A DNA stretch of 64,000 nucleotides from Sternotherus odoratus (lineage: Eukaryota > Chordata > Testudines > Kinosternidae), in assembly GCA_032164245.1 (NCBI GenBank), contig JAVMKO010000001.1:74893892-74957891 (forward strand), written 5' to 3'. Shown here in pieces: positions 1 to 11,800 of the stretch (positions are counted from its first letter, which is position 1; each line of letters starts with the position of its first letter). Made by a program: the position numbers and the translations under genes. Under the pieces are notes generated by a model, which saw nothing but the letters and a program-made list of their open reading frames with translations, searched no databases and was not told the origin of the DNA.

Positions 1-1762
1 GAAGGAGAGACTAAAGATCAGCTAAAAAAATGCCAATAAACAATGAGACCTGGAGCTGGAGGGACCTCTGAAGAGGGAAACTTTTGTTTTTCCTTTTAAA
101 TTAAAACCATATCACTGTCAATAATATCACTTGTACAATTATATCTCATTCTTTAGAAGGTTCTCTCCAAATCAAGGTATAAAGCCAGTTATTTGAAGTA
201 ATGTTGTCAGTGTAAAATGATTTCAAAAAGAAGAAAGTAACACAAGCTGATTCTTGTGCTTTGAATAAGGATTAAGAATTGGCTTTCTTAACCAAATCTT
301 CTACCCCCTAAAACACTTAATTCTGTTGAAAAAATCCATTATAGAAAATAACAGAGAGGCGATCTCAGGTTCAAGACTTCAGGAGGGATTTCTATGTCCC
401 AGGAATTGTATATAAAAGTAGTTGTGACATTGTACCTTTATATGTATTTCAATAGAAGATAAACAAGATGTCATTATTATTTTGTAAATTTCAAATTCAT
501 TTTACTGTATTGCCCTTTAACTTAATTTTATTCCAAGAAAGTCGCTTCTGTTTATTAAAAGCAGTTGCCATTTTAAAAATGATAGTGTTCTGAACTTTAA
601 TTTAAAATAGAAGAACTATTAGGGTGTTTGATTATAGTCTGTTAAAACTCAAAAGTCAGAAGCAATATTTCATTAAAAATCTAAATCTAAATCCGACCAA
701 TTAGTGCTTTTTTTTTCTTTAGCATTAATATATGATATAAAATGGATTCTGTAGCGAGGAAAATCAATGTTAGTGTGATTTACTCAAATCTATATTGCAT
801 AAAGAACTGAATGAGATTTTTAATCTGTTCTGCAACATTACTACAAGATTATTCACTCTTTTGTTCTTTTAAACATGATGGGGGCTTTCAAGAGTTTCAA
901 AACCAATCCAAAAATTCTTTTTAAAGACAATGTCAAATTGGGGAGGGGGGAGGAGAAGGCTTACTTTTGATTATATTGGGTGAAAACTAGGCCACAATCA
1001 GCTATTAAACAATGGTGAAGAAGCCCAGTTTTAGATTTAATGTAATATAGTACAATAATAAATATAATAATAATTAATAATAAATTAAAAATAATTAATA
1101 AACATGCAAAACATAATATCTGACCAGTCTGCAACAGGTAATGAGCAAATATTTACTATTCTGAAACTCCACTGGTTATTTAGGAAATATAACAGGTCTT
1201 TCCTCTCCCCCCTACCCCACCCCCTTCCAACAGATACACAGGTTATGCTGTGGATGGGGCTCTAAAGTATTCATTAGAAGTAATAGTAGATGCATGTCAC
1301 TGAATCCCAGGTGAAAGGGAAAGTTGTTGTGACATTTCAGAGACCACCCAGACCAGTAAGGGGTAACTTGTAACTTTGAATGCCTGTCTCTGTGCTGCTA
1401 TGGGCTCAGTCTTGACACCAGTAGCTAGCCTACAAGCATAAAGGTCTCAGCCTGGCTTCCACCAGCCTAGTTACTTCTTGCAGGGTGACCTCAACAGTCC
1501 TTCCCATCCTGTCTCCTCAAATCCATCCACACCAAGTACTTTGACACTTAGACTTTTTCCCTCTGGTTTTCACCCCAGAAGAAGTGAAACCTGCAACCAG
1601 TGTGCTGAAGGTAAATTTATTAATCAAGAAACCTAAACTGTAATGCACTTACCCCTGTAGGGTTTTTTTGTGTGCTTATATTTCAATGACTAGCGGTTTC
1701 CAGTGGCTTGATTTAAATGTGCTTGAAATGAATCGATGAGACCCAAGTCTTTGGTCTACACA
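1..1762. other. AT-rich intergenic DNA, no gene seen
   Basis: I find no open reading frame of note, no histone-like sequence and no element ends in this stretch. It is AT-rich with short A/T runs, for example a TAATAAT-rich tract near 1055-1100. Confidence 0.6.
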
Positions 1763-2656
1763 ATAAAGTTATGGCTTCCGAAGTTCATTTGGTTCAGTTT
1801 ATTTTTGCATGCTTTCACACCTAGATCTGTCTGCCACTGATGTAGGCACACCATTATATTGACACAATAACACTGCCTTCCTGTGCAATACAGTTCCATA
1901 AACTGACAAATTACCATTAACAAGATGGTAGAGTAGGCACTGTCTTACAGTACCTTTATTGATTCTAACCGTCCTCCAGCAGCTGTCCCACAATGACTGT
2001 GACCCCACCACAAGACAGTGTCCACTCCCTGTTTTTGAAATGCCTTTTGTGTGCTTGCTGACTTTGGCAAGCACACCTACTAGCCCATCTTTGTGAGAAT
2101 CCAATCATGCCAGCTCAGTGGAGAGAGAGAGCTATTAAGCATGCTCCTGCCTGGAGCAGGGTAGAAGTCATGACTCTCCTCTGATTGTGGGGAGAAGAGG
2201 CTGTGCAAGCACAGCTAAGGACCAGACAAAGGAATATAGACATCTATGTGCAGATTCTCTATGGGATGCTAAACCTGGAGCACAACAGTGATGTTGGGTG
2301 AAAGCCAAGGAACTTTGGTAGGCATATCAGCAAGCAAGGGAGGGCAACAATAAATCTGAGGCCGCCCTGTTGACCTGCTATTTATACAGTGAATTGCATG
2401 AGGTATTTGATAGTGATCCAACTAGCACCCCAAACCTGACTGTACAGTTTGTGAGATCTGAACACGTTAACCTCTGCAGTGCAAAGCAAGGTTGAGTGGG
2501 GAGAAGCAGATGGGACACAAACCATATAGTGAGCTGGGAGCTCTTAAAAACTCTACTGAAGATGAGCCAATCCCTCCAGGTGAAAACAGATTGGCCCAAT
2601 GAAGAAGGGGAAAGAAGCTCAGGTAAGCATATAGCTTCATTATCTATTATCTATTA
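1763..2656. mobile_element. Terminal region of a degraded PIF/Harbinger element
   Basis: The segment opens with TTGGTCTACAC near 1763. Sequence to about 2050, including the stretch ending CCTCCAGCAGCTGTCCCACA, resembles the reverse complement of the Harbinger end at 41,500-41,773. The opposite end of this element would be the GTGTAGACCAGAGC terminus near 13,080, beyond two later insertions. No coding sequence is visible. The boundary with the Helitron at 2657 is abrupt. Confidence 0.5.
2111..2210 (+). repeat. 100-bp direct repeat, copy 1
   Basis: This block recurs at 3558-3657 with only a few differences, including the phrase CTCCTGCCTGGAGCAGGGTA. The second copy sits inside the transposase pseudogene and breaks its reading frame. 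The match includes about 20 bp of transposase-derived sequence at its left edge, so this copy probably derives from, or recombined with, another Harbinger copy. Confidence 0.7.
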
Positions 2657-3010
2657 TCTATATATATAAAAGTCAAGTGGTGTATGTATGACCGCGAACT
2701 CCTCCCGCACCGTTTGAGCTAGAGACTTGAAATTTGGTACAGTTAGGGGTCTTGGGGTCTAGATGGTCGTAAGGGTCGAAAAATTTTCGGATCTCACCTC
2801 TGACGCCCCCCAGGGGTGAAAGTCTTTCAAGGCCAATCACATCGGCTGGGCAGCTGGGTGGTGATGACGTCATAATACCCCCTCCAACGGACACCGCACT
2901 CGCTCAGCTCACTGCCCCTCCCTCCTCCAACGGAACCCCGGAAATCCCTCAGTTCTCTGCCCCTCTCCCCTCCCAACAGAACCCCGGAATCCATCCCACA
3001 GTTCCCACAG
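2657..3010 (+). mobile_element. Helitron-like element, 5' part
   Basis: It begins with TCTATATATATAAAAG directly after an A, as expected for a Helitron 5' end inserted between A and T. The next 350 bp match, in inverse orientation, the element at 63,343-64,000, including the CGCACCGTTTGAGC segment and GC-rich units containing GGAACCCCGGA. No 3' CTAG hairpin is seen, so it is truncated. No Rep/helicase is encoded, so it is non-autonomous. It lies just upstream of the Harbinger transposase remnant. Confidence 0.55.
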
Positions 3011-3190
3011 TCTCCGCCGCCCATTGGAATAATGGGTTTAGCTCCCAGTGCACAATGGGGCAAAAACATTTTTGCAGGTTTTCGTGGGTGCATCTCATCA
3101 GTCGTCCCTTCATCTGTGAAAGAAATGGCAGATAATCATTTTGCCCCCTTTTCCCTGGACTGCCCACACAGATGCCACAGCACCACAAAA

Positions 3191-4539
3191 ATGGAGCATG
3201 CTCAGATCACCACAGCAGTTATGAGCATTGTAAACACCTCGCACATTATCATGCAGAACCTGCAAAAGAATGTGAGGAGGCGATGGCAGCACTGTGACAA
3301 GAGTGATGGACACAGACTTCCCTCAATGCATGGGCCCCAGCAATTTGGACATCCTGGTGGCAATGCAGAAGGCTCATGCCATGGAATGCCGATTCTGGGC
3401 CCGGGAAACAAGCACAGACTGGTGGGACCGTATAGTGTTGCAGGTCTGCGATGATTCCCAGTGGCTCTGAAACTTTCACATGCGTAGGGGCACTTTCCTG
3501 GAACTTTGTGACTTGCTTTCCCCTGCCCTGACGCACAAGAATACCAAGATGAGAGCTCAGCTCAGTGCAGAGACAGAGCTAGTAAGCATACTCCTGCCTG
3601 GAGCAGGGTAGAAGTCATGACTCTCCTCTGATTGTGGGGAGAAGAGGCTGTGCTTGCCTCACAGTTCAGAAGCGAGTGACTCCCTCTGGAAGTTTGCAAT
3701 GTCAGACAGCTACCGGTCATTTGGGAATCAATTTGGAGTGACTAAATGTACTGTGGGGGCTGCCGTGGTGCAAGTAGCCAACGCAATCACTGAGCTGCTG
3801 GTATCAAGGGTAGTGACTGGGAAATGTGCAGGTCATAATAGATGGCTTGGCTGCAATTGGATTCCCTAACTGTGGTGGGACAATAGATGGAACGCATATC
3901 CCTATCTTGGAACCAGACCACCTTGGCAGCCAGTACATAAACTGCAAGGAGTACTTTTCAACGGTGCTGCAAGCATTGGTAGATCACAAGGGACATTTCA
4001 CCGACATCAACATGGGATGGCTGGGAAAGGTACATGACACTTGCATCTTCGTGAACTCTGGTCTGTTTGAACAGCTGCAGGAAGGGACTTACTTCCCAGA
4101 CCAGAAAATTACTGTTGGGGATGTTGAAATGCCTATAGCTATCCTTGAGGACCCAGCCTACCCCTTAATGCCATGGCTCATGAACCCATACACAGGCACC
4201 TGGACAGTACTAAGGAGCTGTTCAACTATAGGCTGAGCAAGTGCAGAATGGTGATAGAGTGTACCTTCAGACGTTTAAAGGCTCACTGGTGCTGTTTACT
4301 GACTCGTATAGACCTCAGCGAAAAAAATATTCCCATTGTTATTGCTGCTTGCTGTGTGCTCCACAATGTCTGTGAGAGTAAGGGGGAGCTTTTATGGTAG
4401 GGTGGGAGGGTGAGGCAAATCGCCTGTCTGCTGATTATGTGCAACCAAACACCAAGGCGATTAGAAGAGCACAGCAGGATGCCCTGAGCATCAGAGAAGC
4501 CTTAAAAACCAGTTTCATGACTGGCCAGGCTACAGTATG
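3191..4539 (+). pseudogene. PIF/Harbinger DDE transposase, degenerate
   Basis: This is a broken copy of the Harbinger transposase, which in active elements cuts and joins DNA with a DDE catalytic triad. Starting at the ATG at 3191 it can be followed in several frames against the intact transposase at 20,587-21,963. Recognisable segments include the RRFWARETSTDWWD-like region, the first-aspartate motif (IDGTHIPI), the WLGKVHD segment, DPAYPLMPWL and the VECTFRRLKAHW glutamate region. It is interrupted by in-frame stops, frameshifts and a roughly 90-bp insertion at 3565-3657 that is a copy of the repeat at 2111. It ends near the TGA at 4537. It is inactive. Confidence 0.85.
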
Positions 4540-4824
4540 ACAGTTCTGTTTGTTCCTCCTTGGTGAAAACCCACCCCTTGGTCCACTCCAGTTCACTGTA
4601 AGGCAACTGCCCTCCCCACTTCGATAACCGCTAGCAGAGGCAATAAAGTCATTGTTGTTTCAAAATCATGCATTCTTTATTAATCCACACTAATAGGATT
4701 AGTAATTAATTAAATAAATTAATCCTTTATTAATCCACACTAACTGCCAAGGTAGCCCGAGAGGGGTGTGGGAGGGGGGTAAGCACCAGGTGGAGAGGAG
4801 GGAAGGACAAGGCCACACTGCACT
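4540..4824. other. Harbinger internal spacer
   Basis: No coding signal. It contains a short direct repeat (TTTATTAATCCACACTAA) near 4676-4742 and AT-rich sequence between the transposase remnant and the opposing Myb exon. Confidence 0.5.
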
Positions 4825-5290
4825 TCAGAACTTATTGAATGCCAGTCTTCTGTAGCTTGGGCAGTCCTCAGTGATGAAGTGGTTGGGTGTCTGGAGCCTT
4901 CCCCCTGTCTCCCACATTCTTGGGAGTCTGACGGAGAAGGATATGGAACTTGGGGAGGAGGGCGGGCAGTTACACAGGAGCTGCAGTGGCGGTTTGTGCT
5001 CCTGCTGCCTTTCCTGCAGATCCACCATATGTGGGACCATGTCAGTTTGATCCCCCAGTAGCCACAGCAATTCATCCTGCTTCCTCTCCTCATGCTCCAA
5101 CATCTCTGTTCTGGATCGTCCCTCCTGTCATCATGTTCATTTACTGCTTTCCTGGACTGTAACATTGTTTGTCTCTATGCATTCTGCTGAGATCTTTCAG
5201 TGCAGGAGGACTGCATGAGCTCAGAGAACATTTCATTATGCATGTGTTTTTTTTCGCCTTCTTATCTGCGCTAGCCTCTGGGACAGAGAT
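4825..5290 (-). pseudogene. Harbinger Myb-like protein, second exon remnant
   Basis: On the minus strand the segment matches the C-terminal exon of the Myb-like protein of the intact Harbinger at 19,711-20,309. The alignable part has a glutamine/arginine-rich stretch, then the 'DLQERQQEHKPPLQLLCN' block that aligns with 'ELQHDQRPPLQPLCN', then a proline/serine-rich tail. Stops and frameshifts break it. Its position between transposase (plus) and the small third gene (plus) is the same as in the other Harbinger copies. Confidence 0.65.
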
Positions 5291-5533
5291 GATAGGGGGT
5301 GGATTGAGACATTTGAAACTGTGGAGGAAAAAAAGGGAGAGTAGTATTTAAAAAGATACATTTTATAGAACAATGGGTATACTCTTTCATGGTGAACCAA
5401 GCTATTCACATTACATAGCACATATGCTTTTGGTACAAGGTCGGATTTTGCAACTTATATTGAGTGCCTGTGGGTCTGGTGTGAGAGATCACACATGCAG
5501 GGCTGGGCAAGGGAATTCAGCTTGCAGGCAGCC

Positions 5534-6242
5534 ATGGTAAGCCGTAGTCTTTTGGCTTCTTTAACCTTCATAACATGTGGGAATGGTTTAAAAAAGCAGG
5601 GCCCTCCTTTCCTTTCCCATACCAAGCAAAGGAAAGCTTTGTTGAGTTGTCCATTTAAAAGGAGGTGCTGCAGTTTTCAGGTTAACGTGCAGCAGAAACC
5701 CAACTAACCCCTCCCACATCCAATTATCAGGGATGATCGCTTCACCCCTCCCCCCATCACATGGCTGGTATCAGGGAAGATCCCTGCTAGCCAAATGCGA
5801 ACAGCTCAGAGTGACTGCCTCCCCCCCCCCCCGCGTGGCAAATTGCGGGAAGGATTTCTCTTCAGCCACAAGCAAACAGCCCAGCAGGAATGGCCACCTC
5901 TGAAAGTCCCCTTAATAAAATTCCTCTATTTCAACCAAGTGACCATGAATGATATCACTCTCCTGAGGATAACACAGAGAGATAAAGAATGGATGTTGCT
6001 TGAATGCCAGCAAACACTGGGACTATACGCTGGCAGGCTTTGTCATTCAATGATACCAGACTACTTGCTATTGACCTGGCGTGGTAAAGTGTCCTACCAT
6101 GGAGGACGGAATAAGGCTGCTCTCCCCAGAAAGCTTCTCCGAAGGCTTTAGACTTTAGAGTACCTCCAGTAGAGCTTCATGGAGATGTCTTTTGAGGATT
6201 TCGGTTCCATCCCTAGACATATTAATAGACTTTTCCAGTAGC
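5534..6242 (+). pseudogene. Third Harbinger gene (nested small ORF), degenerate copy
   Basis: The body at about 5942-6242 encodes a protein clearly homologous to the third ORFs at 18,827-19,450 and 54,094-54,523. It shares the NDITLLRI start, the SMIPD..LL.WRG..SYHGG core, ALPR.LLRR and the terminal SIPRHINRLFQ-like stretch. Two in-frame stops occur (near 6148 and 6173), with no frameshift needed. Upstream at 5534 lies GCCATG followed by GTAAG, the same ATG-only first exon and donor seen in the other two copies. The acceptor near 5940 is degraded. The function of the family is unknown. Confidence 0.75.
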
Positions 6243-6355
6243 TGGCCACAAATGCATCCCAAGTCATCAGGGATAATTGATAATTAAACACACTTGCTTT
6301 TAAACCATGTATTATATTTACAAAGATACACTCACCAGAGGTGCCTTCTCCGGCT

Positions 6356-6890
6356 TCACTGTCTGGGATCCCGCCTTTGGGGGATTGGCTCCAAGGCGAT
6401 AAAAAGATCCTGGCTGCTGGGGATAACAGTGTCTCCGCTTTCCTGCTGTGGGCTATACTCAACCTCCTCATCTTCCTCATCCCCAGAATCCTCATCCCTG
6501 TTGAGAGAGACTGCCCCCTTGCAGGTGTCCATGGACAGAGGTCGGGTAGTGGTAGGTCCCCCCTCCCCCCAGTATTGCATGCAGCTCATCATAGATGTGG
6601 CATGTCTGGGGCTCTGATCTGGAGCGTCCATTTGACTCTGATTTTCTGGTACACTTGCCTGAGTTCCTTAATTTTCATGTGGCACTGCTGTGAGTCCCTG
6701 TTGTAGCCTCTGTCCATCATGGCCTTAGAGACTTTGGCAAAAGTATTGGCATTTCATCTTTTCGAACGTAGTTCTGCCAGCACTGATTCATCTCCCCATA
6801 CAGCAATCAAATCCAGCACCTCCCATTTGGTCCATGCTGGAGTCTTTTGTGATTCTAGGACTGCATGGTCACCTGTGCTGATGAACTCAC
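6356..6890 (-). pseudogene. Harbinger Myb/SANT-like protein, first exon remnant
   Basis: Minus-strand remnant of the Myb-like DNA-binding partner of the Harbinger transposase. The 3' part (6356-6631) retains an acidic EDSGDEEDEEVEYS stretch and the SSQDLFIALEPIPQ block that matches SQELFVTLEPVPSQ in the intact copy. The SANT region further right is recognisable only in pieces across several frames. The third gene (5534-6242) lies between this exon and the second exon at 4825-5290, so the nested arrangement is preserved. Confidence 0.7.
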
Positions 6891-7076
6891 CATGCTAGCC
6901 AAAGAGGAAATGAAATTCAAAAGTTCCCAGGGCTTTTCTTGTCTACCTAGCCAGTGCATCCAAGTTGAGAGTGCTGTCTTGAGCGGTCACAATGGAGCAC
7001 TCTGGGATAGCTCCTGTAGACCAATACCGTCAAATTGCGTCCACACTAACCCAAATTTGACTCGGTAAAACAAAGT
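6891..7076. mobile_element. Harbinger subterminal sequence interrupted by DIRS
   Basis: Contains CACTCTGGGATAGCTCC near 7000-7015, which resembles the subterminal part of other Harbinger ends here. The element is cut at about 7077 by the DIRS insertion and resumes at about 12,917. Confidence 0.5.
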
Positions 7077-7290
7077 TACTTACCTGTAACTGTTGTTCTT
7101 CGAGATGTGTTGCTCACATCCATTCCACTATAGGTTAGGCACGCGCTGCGGGCCTGGTTGCCGGGTAGATTTTCCCCTAGCTGCAGACTGGGTGAGCAGG
7201 GAGCCCCCTGGAGTGGCGCCACTGAGGCACTCTATAAGTACCCCTGCGACACAGTCTGGCCCTCAGTTCCTTCTTTGCCGGCTAAACCGA
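7077..7290 (-). repeat. DIRS inverted terminal repeat (3' side of element)
   Basis: Positions 7138-7290 are an inverted match to 12,719-12,869 with few differences. The outermost 60 bp (7077-7137, with CTGTAACTGTTGTTCTTCGA) is unique to this end and is complementary to 7312-7368. The CTATAAGTA core could serve as a promoter TATA. Confidence 0.85.
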
Positions 7291-7311
7291 CAGTGGGGAA
7301 GGAGGGTGGGT

Positions 7312-7415
7312 TTGGAATGGATGTGAGCAACACATCTCGAAGAACAACAGTTACAGGTAAGTAACCCTGTTTTCTTCTTCGAGTGATTGCTCACATGCAT
7401 TCCACTATAGGTGAC
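7312..7415 (-). repeat. DIRS internal complementary region
   Basis: Positions 7312-7368 are the reverse complement of the outermost right end (7077-7137). The adjoining 7369-7415 (TTCTTCTTCGAGTGATTGCT) is the reverse complement of the outermost left end (12,868-12,915). Such a junction, complementary to both element ends side by side, is the DIRS internal complementary region. It is thought to template joining of the ends into a circle. Confidence 0.85.
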
Positions 7416-7507
7416 TGCAAGCAATACCTAGGAGGTGGGGTCGGGTTGACCCATCGCTGATCGTAAGACCGCTGACCCAAACGCCGCATCGTCCCTGGTC
7501 TGCTGGA

Positions 7508-8805
7508 CTATGGCGTAGTGGGCGGCGAAGGTATGGACGGAGGACCAGGTAGCCGCCCTGCAGATGTCCGTAATAGGGACTCCCTCCCGAAGGCCGCAGA
7601 GGACGCCTGCGCTCTCGTGGAGTGTGCTGTTACTCTCTCAAGCGGCTTGTCCGCGAGTTCATAACAGGTGTGAATGCACGAGGTAATCCAGGGGGAGAGC
7701 CTTTGGGCTGAAACTGGCTGGCCCTTCATCCTCTCCGCAACTGTCACGAAAAGTTGGGTTGTTTCCTGAATTGCTTTATTCTATCTAAATAAAAAGCAAG
7801 AGCCCTCCTAACGTCCAACGTGTGTAATTGCTGTTCCCTTCCAGAGGTGTGTGGCTTAGGATAAGAGACTGGGAGACAAATGTCTTGATTAACATGGAAG
7901 GGAGAGACCACCTTAGGCAGGAAGGCCAGGTGGGGACGTAGCTGTACCTTGTCCTTATGGAAGATAGTGTAGGGCGGCTCGGAGGTCAGTGCACGGATCT
8001 CTGACACTCTACGAGCCGAGGTGATAGCTACTAGGGATGCCACCTTCCAGGAAAGGTGTAGTAAGGAACACGTGGCGAGGGGCTCGAACGGGGGCATCGC
8101 GAGGCGTGAGAGCACAAGGTTGAGATCCCAAGGTGGAATGGGACGCTTGACGCTCGGATACAGCTTATCTAGACCCTTAAGGAAACGGTATATCACAGGG
8201 TCGGAGAAGACTGAGTGGTTCGACTGACCCGGATGGAAAGCCGATATGGCAGCGAGGTGGACCCGGATAGTAGAGGTAGAAAGGCCCTGATTTCTGAGGC
8301 CTAAGAGGTAGTCCAATATGCGTGGGATAGTAGCCTCACTTGGAACGATGTCATGTTGTGTGCACCAGGCAGAGAAACGGGTCCGCTTGGCGGTATAGGT
8401 ACTTCTGGTGGATGGTTTCCTACTACCCAGAAGGATATCCTGCACCTCGGCTGAGCATAAGAGCTCAGGACCTCTCAGCCATGGAGTAACCACGCTGTGA
8501 GGTGAAGGGACCGCAAGTCCGGGTGCAGGAGGCGACCGTGATCCTGGGAGATCAGGTCTGGCCACATCGGGAGGCTGATGGGCGGGGCCCTGGACAGCCG
8601 GAGGAGGGACGCATACCAGCATTGCCTGGGCCAGGCCGGGGCTATGAGGAGGACGTGTGCCCTGTCCCGTCTGATCTTCAGGATCACCTTGTGGAGAAGC
8701 GGGATCGGAGGGAACGCGTAGAACAGGTGCCCTGTCCAGGGTAGGAGAAAGGCATCTGTCAGGGATCCCCGGGAGCTGCCTCGAAAGGAGCAGAACTGGA
8801 GGCAC
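7508..8805 (-). pseudogene. DIRS tyrosine recombinase, frameshifted
   Basis: The first 353 codons (8805-7744) encode the N-terminal SAM-like domain (KPSTRSTYTAKRTRFSAWC, SIRVHLAAISAFH-like) and the first catalytic arginine block SARRVSEIRAL at about residue 263. The frame then ends at a TGA after QPNFS. The C-terminal part continues in another frame, with the HSTR catalytic box near 7625. A second shift precedes the final segment, which contains the HTFAAHY tyrosine region near 7510-7530. Both shifts look like single-base deletions. The start overlaps the end of the RT frame by 331 nt in a different frame, as is usual for DIRS elements. The family acts in the nucleus to integrate the cDNA circle. 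This copy should be inactive. Confidence 0.85.
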
Positions 8806-11800
8806 TTCCTGTTCTGTCTGGAGGCAAAGAGATCAATGTGGGGAAACCCCCACCTCAGGAAGATCGGCCGGATGACATCTGGCCGAAGGGACCACTCATG
8901 GGCCATAAAGGATCTTCTGAGGTGGTCCGCCAGGGTGTTCTGGATTCCGGGAAGGAAGGAGGCCACCGGGTGAATAGCGTGGGCTATGCAAAACTCCCAT
9001 AGGAGAATCGCCTCTTGACACAGGGGGCTGGAGCGGGCCCTGCCTTGCTTGTTTATGTAGTACTGGGCTGTGGTGTTGTCTGTCAGCACCGCTACACAGT
9101 GACCCCGTAATGTGTCCCGGAACGCCTGGCACGCGAGCCGGACGGCCCTCAGCTCCCTGACATTGATGTGGAGGCCGAGGTCTGACTCCGACCAGCGGCC
9201 CTGGGTCCTGAGTTCCCCTAGGTGAGCTCCCCACCCGAGGGACGAAGCGTCCGTCACCAGGGACATGGACGGGCTGGGGGGAAGGAAGGGGACCCCTTGG
9301 CACACATTGTCCTGGTCTTCCCACCAAGCCAGAGCGGATAGGGTGGCTCTGGGGATGGAGAGGAGGGCGTCCATACTGTCCCTTCTCGGTCTGTAGGCCA
9401 CCGCGAGCCACGACTGCAGTGGGCGTAGCCTTAGTCTGGCGTGCTGTATGACATGAGTGCACGATGCCATATGACCTAGCAGGCTGAGGAAGACCTTGAC
9501 CGTAGTCATCGGACAGTTGCGTAGCTGTCTGATGGCCGACTGGATAGTGAGGAACCGAGGCTGGGGCAGGGATGCCCTTGCTACCGTGGAGTCTAGTAGG
9601 GCTCCTATGAACTCTATGTTCTGGGTAGGCTCCAGGGTGGACTTCTCTCTGTTGAGAAGGATTCCCAAGCGGTCGAACGTGCTGATAACGAGCCGCACGT
9701 GAGCTGACACTTGGTCCCTGGAGGTGCCTCGGATCAACCAATCGTCGAGGTACGGGTATAAGTGTACCCCGCGGCGCCGAAGGAATGCCGCTACTACCGC
9801 CATACACTTTGTGAACACCCTGGGTGCGGTGGACAGGCCGAAGGGCAGGACGGCAAACTGATAGTGTTCCCCCGCTACCAGGAAGCGGAGGTAACGCCTG
9901 TGTGAGGGTTTGATGCTCACGTGAAAGTAAGTGTCCTTCATATCGAGGGCAGCGAACCAGTCTCCCGGATCCAGAGAGGGAATGATAGTGCCCAAGGTGG
10001 CCATGCGGAACTTGAACCTGATCATGTAGGTGTTGAGTTCGCGCAGGTCCAGGATGGGCCGGAGGCCCCCCTTCGCCTTGGGGATCAGGAAGTAGCGGGA
10101 GTAGAACCCCTTCCCCCTGAACTCCTGCGGTACGGGCTCGATGGCTCCCAGTGCGAGGAGCGACCTCACCTCCTGTACAAGGAGTTGCTCGTGAGAGGGG
10201 TCCCTGAAGAGGGACGAGGAGGGTGGGTGGGTGGGAGGAGTGGAGGAGAGCTGGAGCGAATATCCCACCTCCACCGTGCGGAGGACCCACTGGTCTGATG
10301 TAATGTCCGACCATGCACGGCGGAAGTAGGACAGACGGTCTCCGAAGGGAGGATCCAGGTTTATGATTGGTGAACTGCCCCCGGGCGCACCATCAAAGTT
10401 GGATTTGGGCCCCTGGGAAGGCTTAGAGCCTTGTTGTTTTCCGCCCTGCCTAGGCCCTTGCCGCCGGCGGTAAGGGCGGCTTCTCCTGAGGGAGGAGTCC
10501 TGGGGCGGGCGCGCAGGTGGGAAGAATTTCCTGCGTGGCGGGATGAAGGGACGCCTCTGTGGGCCTGGGGTGTGCATGCCCAGGCCTTTGAGGGTTACCC
10601 GCCTGTCCTTGAGGGCCTGGAGACGGGCATCCGTATCCTCCGAGAAGAGGGACTGTCCCTCAAAGGGGAGGTCCTGGATTTTAAATTGCATGGCCGGGGC
10701 TAGGTTGGATGACGAGAGCCATGCTGCCCGGCGGAGGGCTGTGCCCGAGGCCATTGTCCGGGCCGCAGAATCGGCCGAGTCCAGGGTCGCTTGCAGGGCA
10801 TGACGAGATATGTCCCTGCTTTGGGGCAATAGGGCCCTGGACTCCTGTTTGCCCTCCTGCGGGAGAGCAGTCTCAAATTTAGTAAGGGCCTCCACCGTGT
10901 CGAAATGGTGTCTACTCAGGAGTGCCTGCTGGTTGGCGACTCTGAGTTGTAGGCCCCCGGAGGAATAAACTTGCCTGCCGAAGTGGTTCAACCTTTTGGC
11001 CTCTTTGGCCTTGAGGACCTGCGCCTCCTGCCCGTGGCGCTCCTTGTTATTAACAGAGTCCACCCCCAGGGAGGAGGGCGTGGGGTGAACATACAAGTAT
11101 TCATATCCCTTGGCTGGGACAAAATAACGCTTCTCCACCCCACGAGCAGTGGGGGAGATAGAGGCGGGGGTCTTCCAAATTGCCACCGTGTGGAGTTTAA
11201 TATTATTAATGAACGGCACTGCCACCCATGCCGGAGTGCCCTTAGTTGACATGGTGGTGACCGGGTCGTCCACCACTGGGACCTCTTCCAAAGGCAGGTT
11301 CATGTTTTTAGCAACTGCCTGGAGGAGATGTTGGTAACTGGAGAGGTCCAGGGCGGGCGTGCTAGTTGATGAAGTGCCCGCCACTGCCTCTACCCCTACG
11401 GGGGAGGCATAGGGACCCGGCTCCATAGGGCTACGTGCCGTGGAGGGCTGGACTGCCGATGATGGTCCTGCCAGCACGTCCACTGGACCCTCTGAGCTCA
11501 CCGGGAACCCGGGTTCAGACTGGGTTTCCCGGGGCCGATCGTACCCCCATGCCGCCCACTCTGACCAGGCAGGGTTCTGGGTGACCTGGGCTTGTCCCGC
11601 CGAGCGAGGGGACCGCGTGCCGGCGGACTCTCGACGCTCCCGGTGCCGTGGGCTTCTCGACCGGTGCCGGGCGGTAAGGTGCCCATCCGAGGAGTCGTGG
11701 CTAGCCGAACGGTGCCGCCTCGGGAAGTCTCGGTGCCGAGACGATGATCGGTACCGGGGGGACCTTCGGCGCCGCGACGGGGTCCGGTGCCGCTCTCTAC

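Noticed and set aside
8896..10314. 472-codon minus-strand frame within the DIRS RT region
   Set aside because: Alternative frame of the RT/RNase H coding sequence; rich in Pro/Gly/His with no domain.
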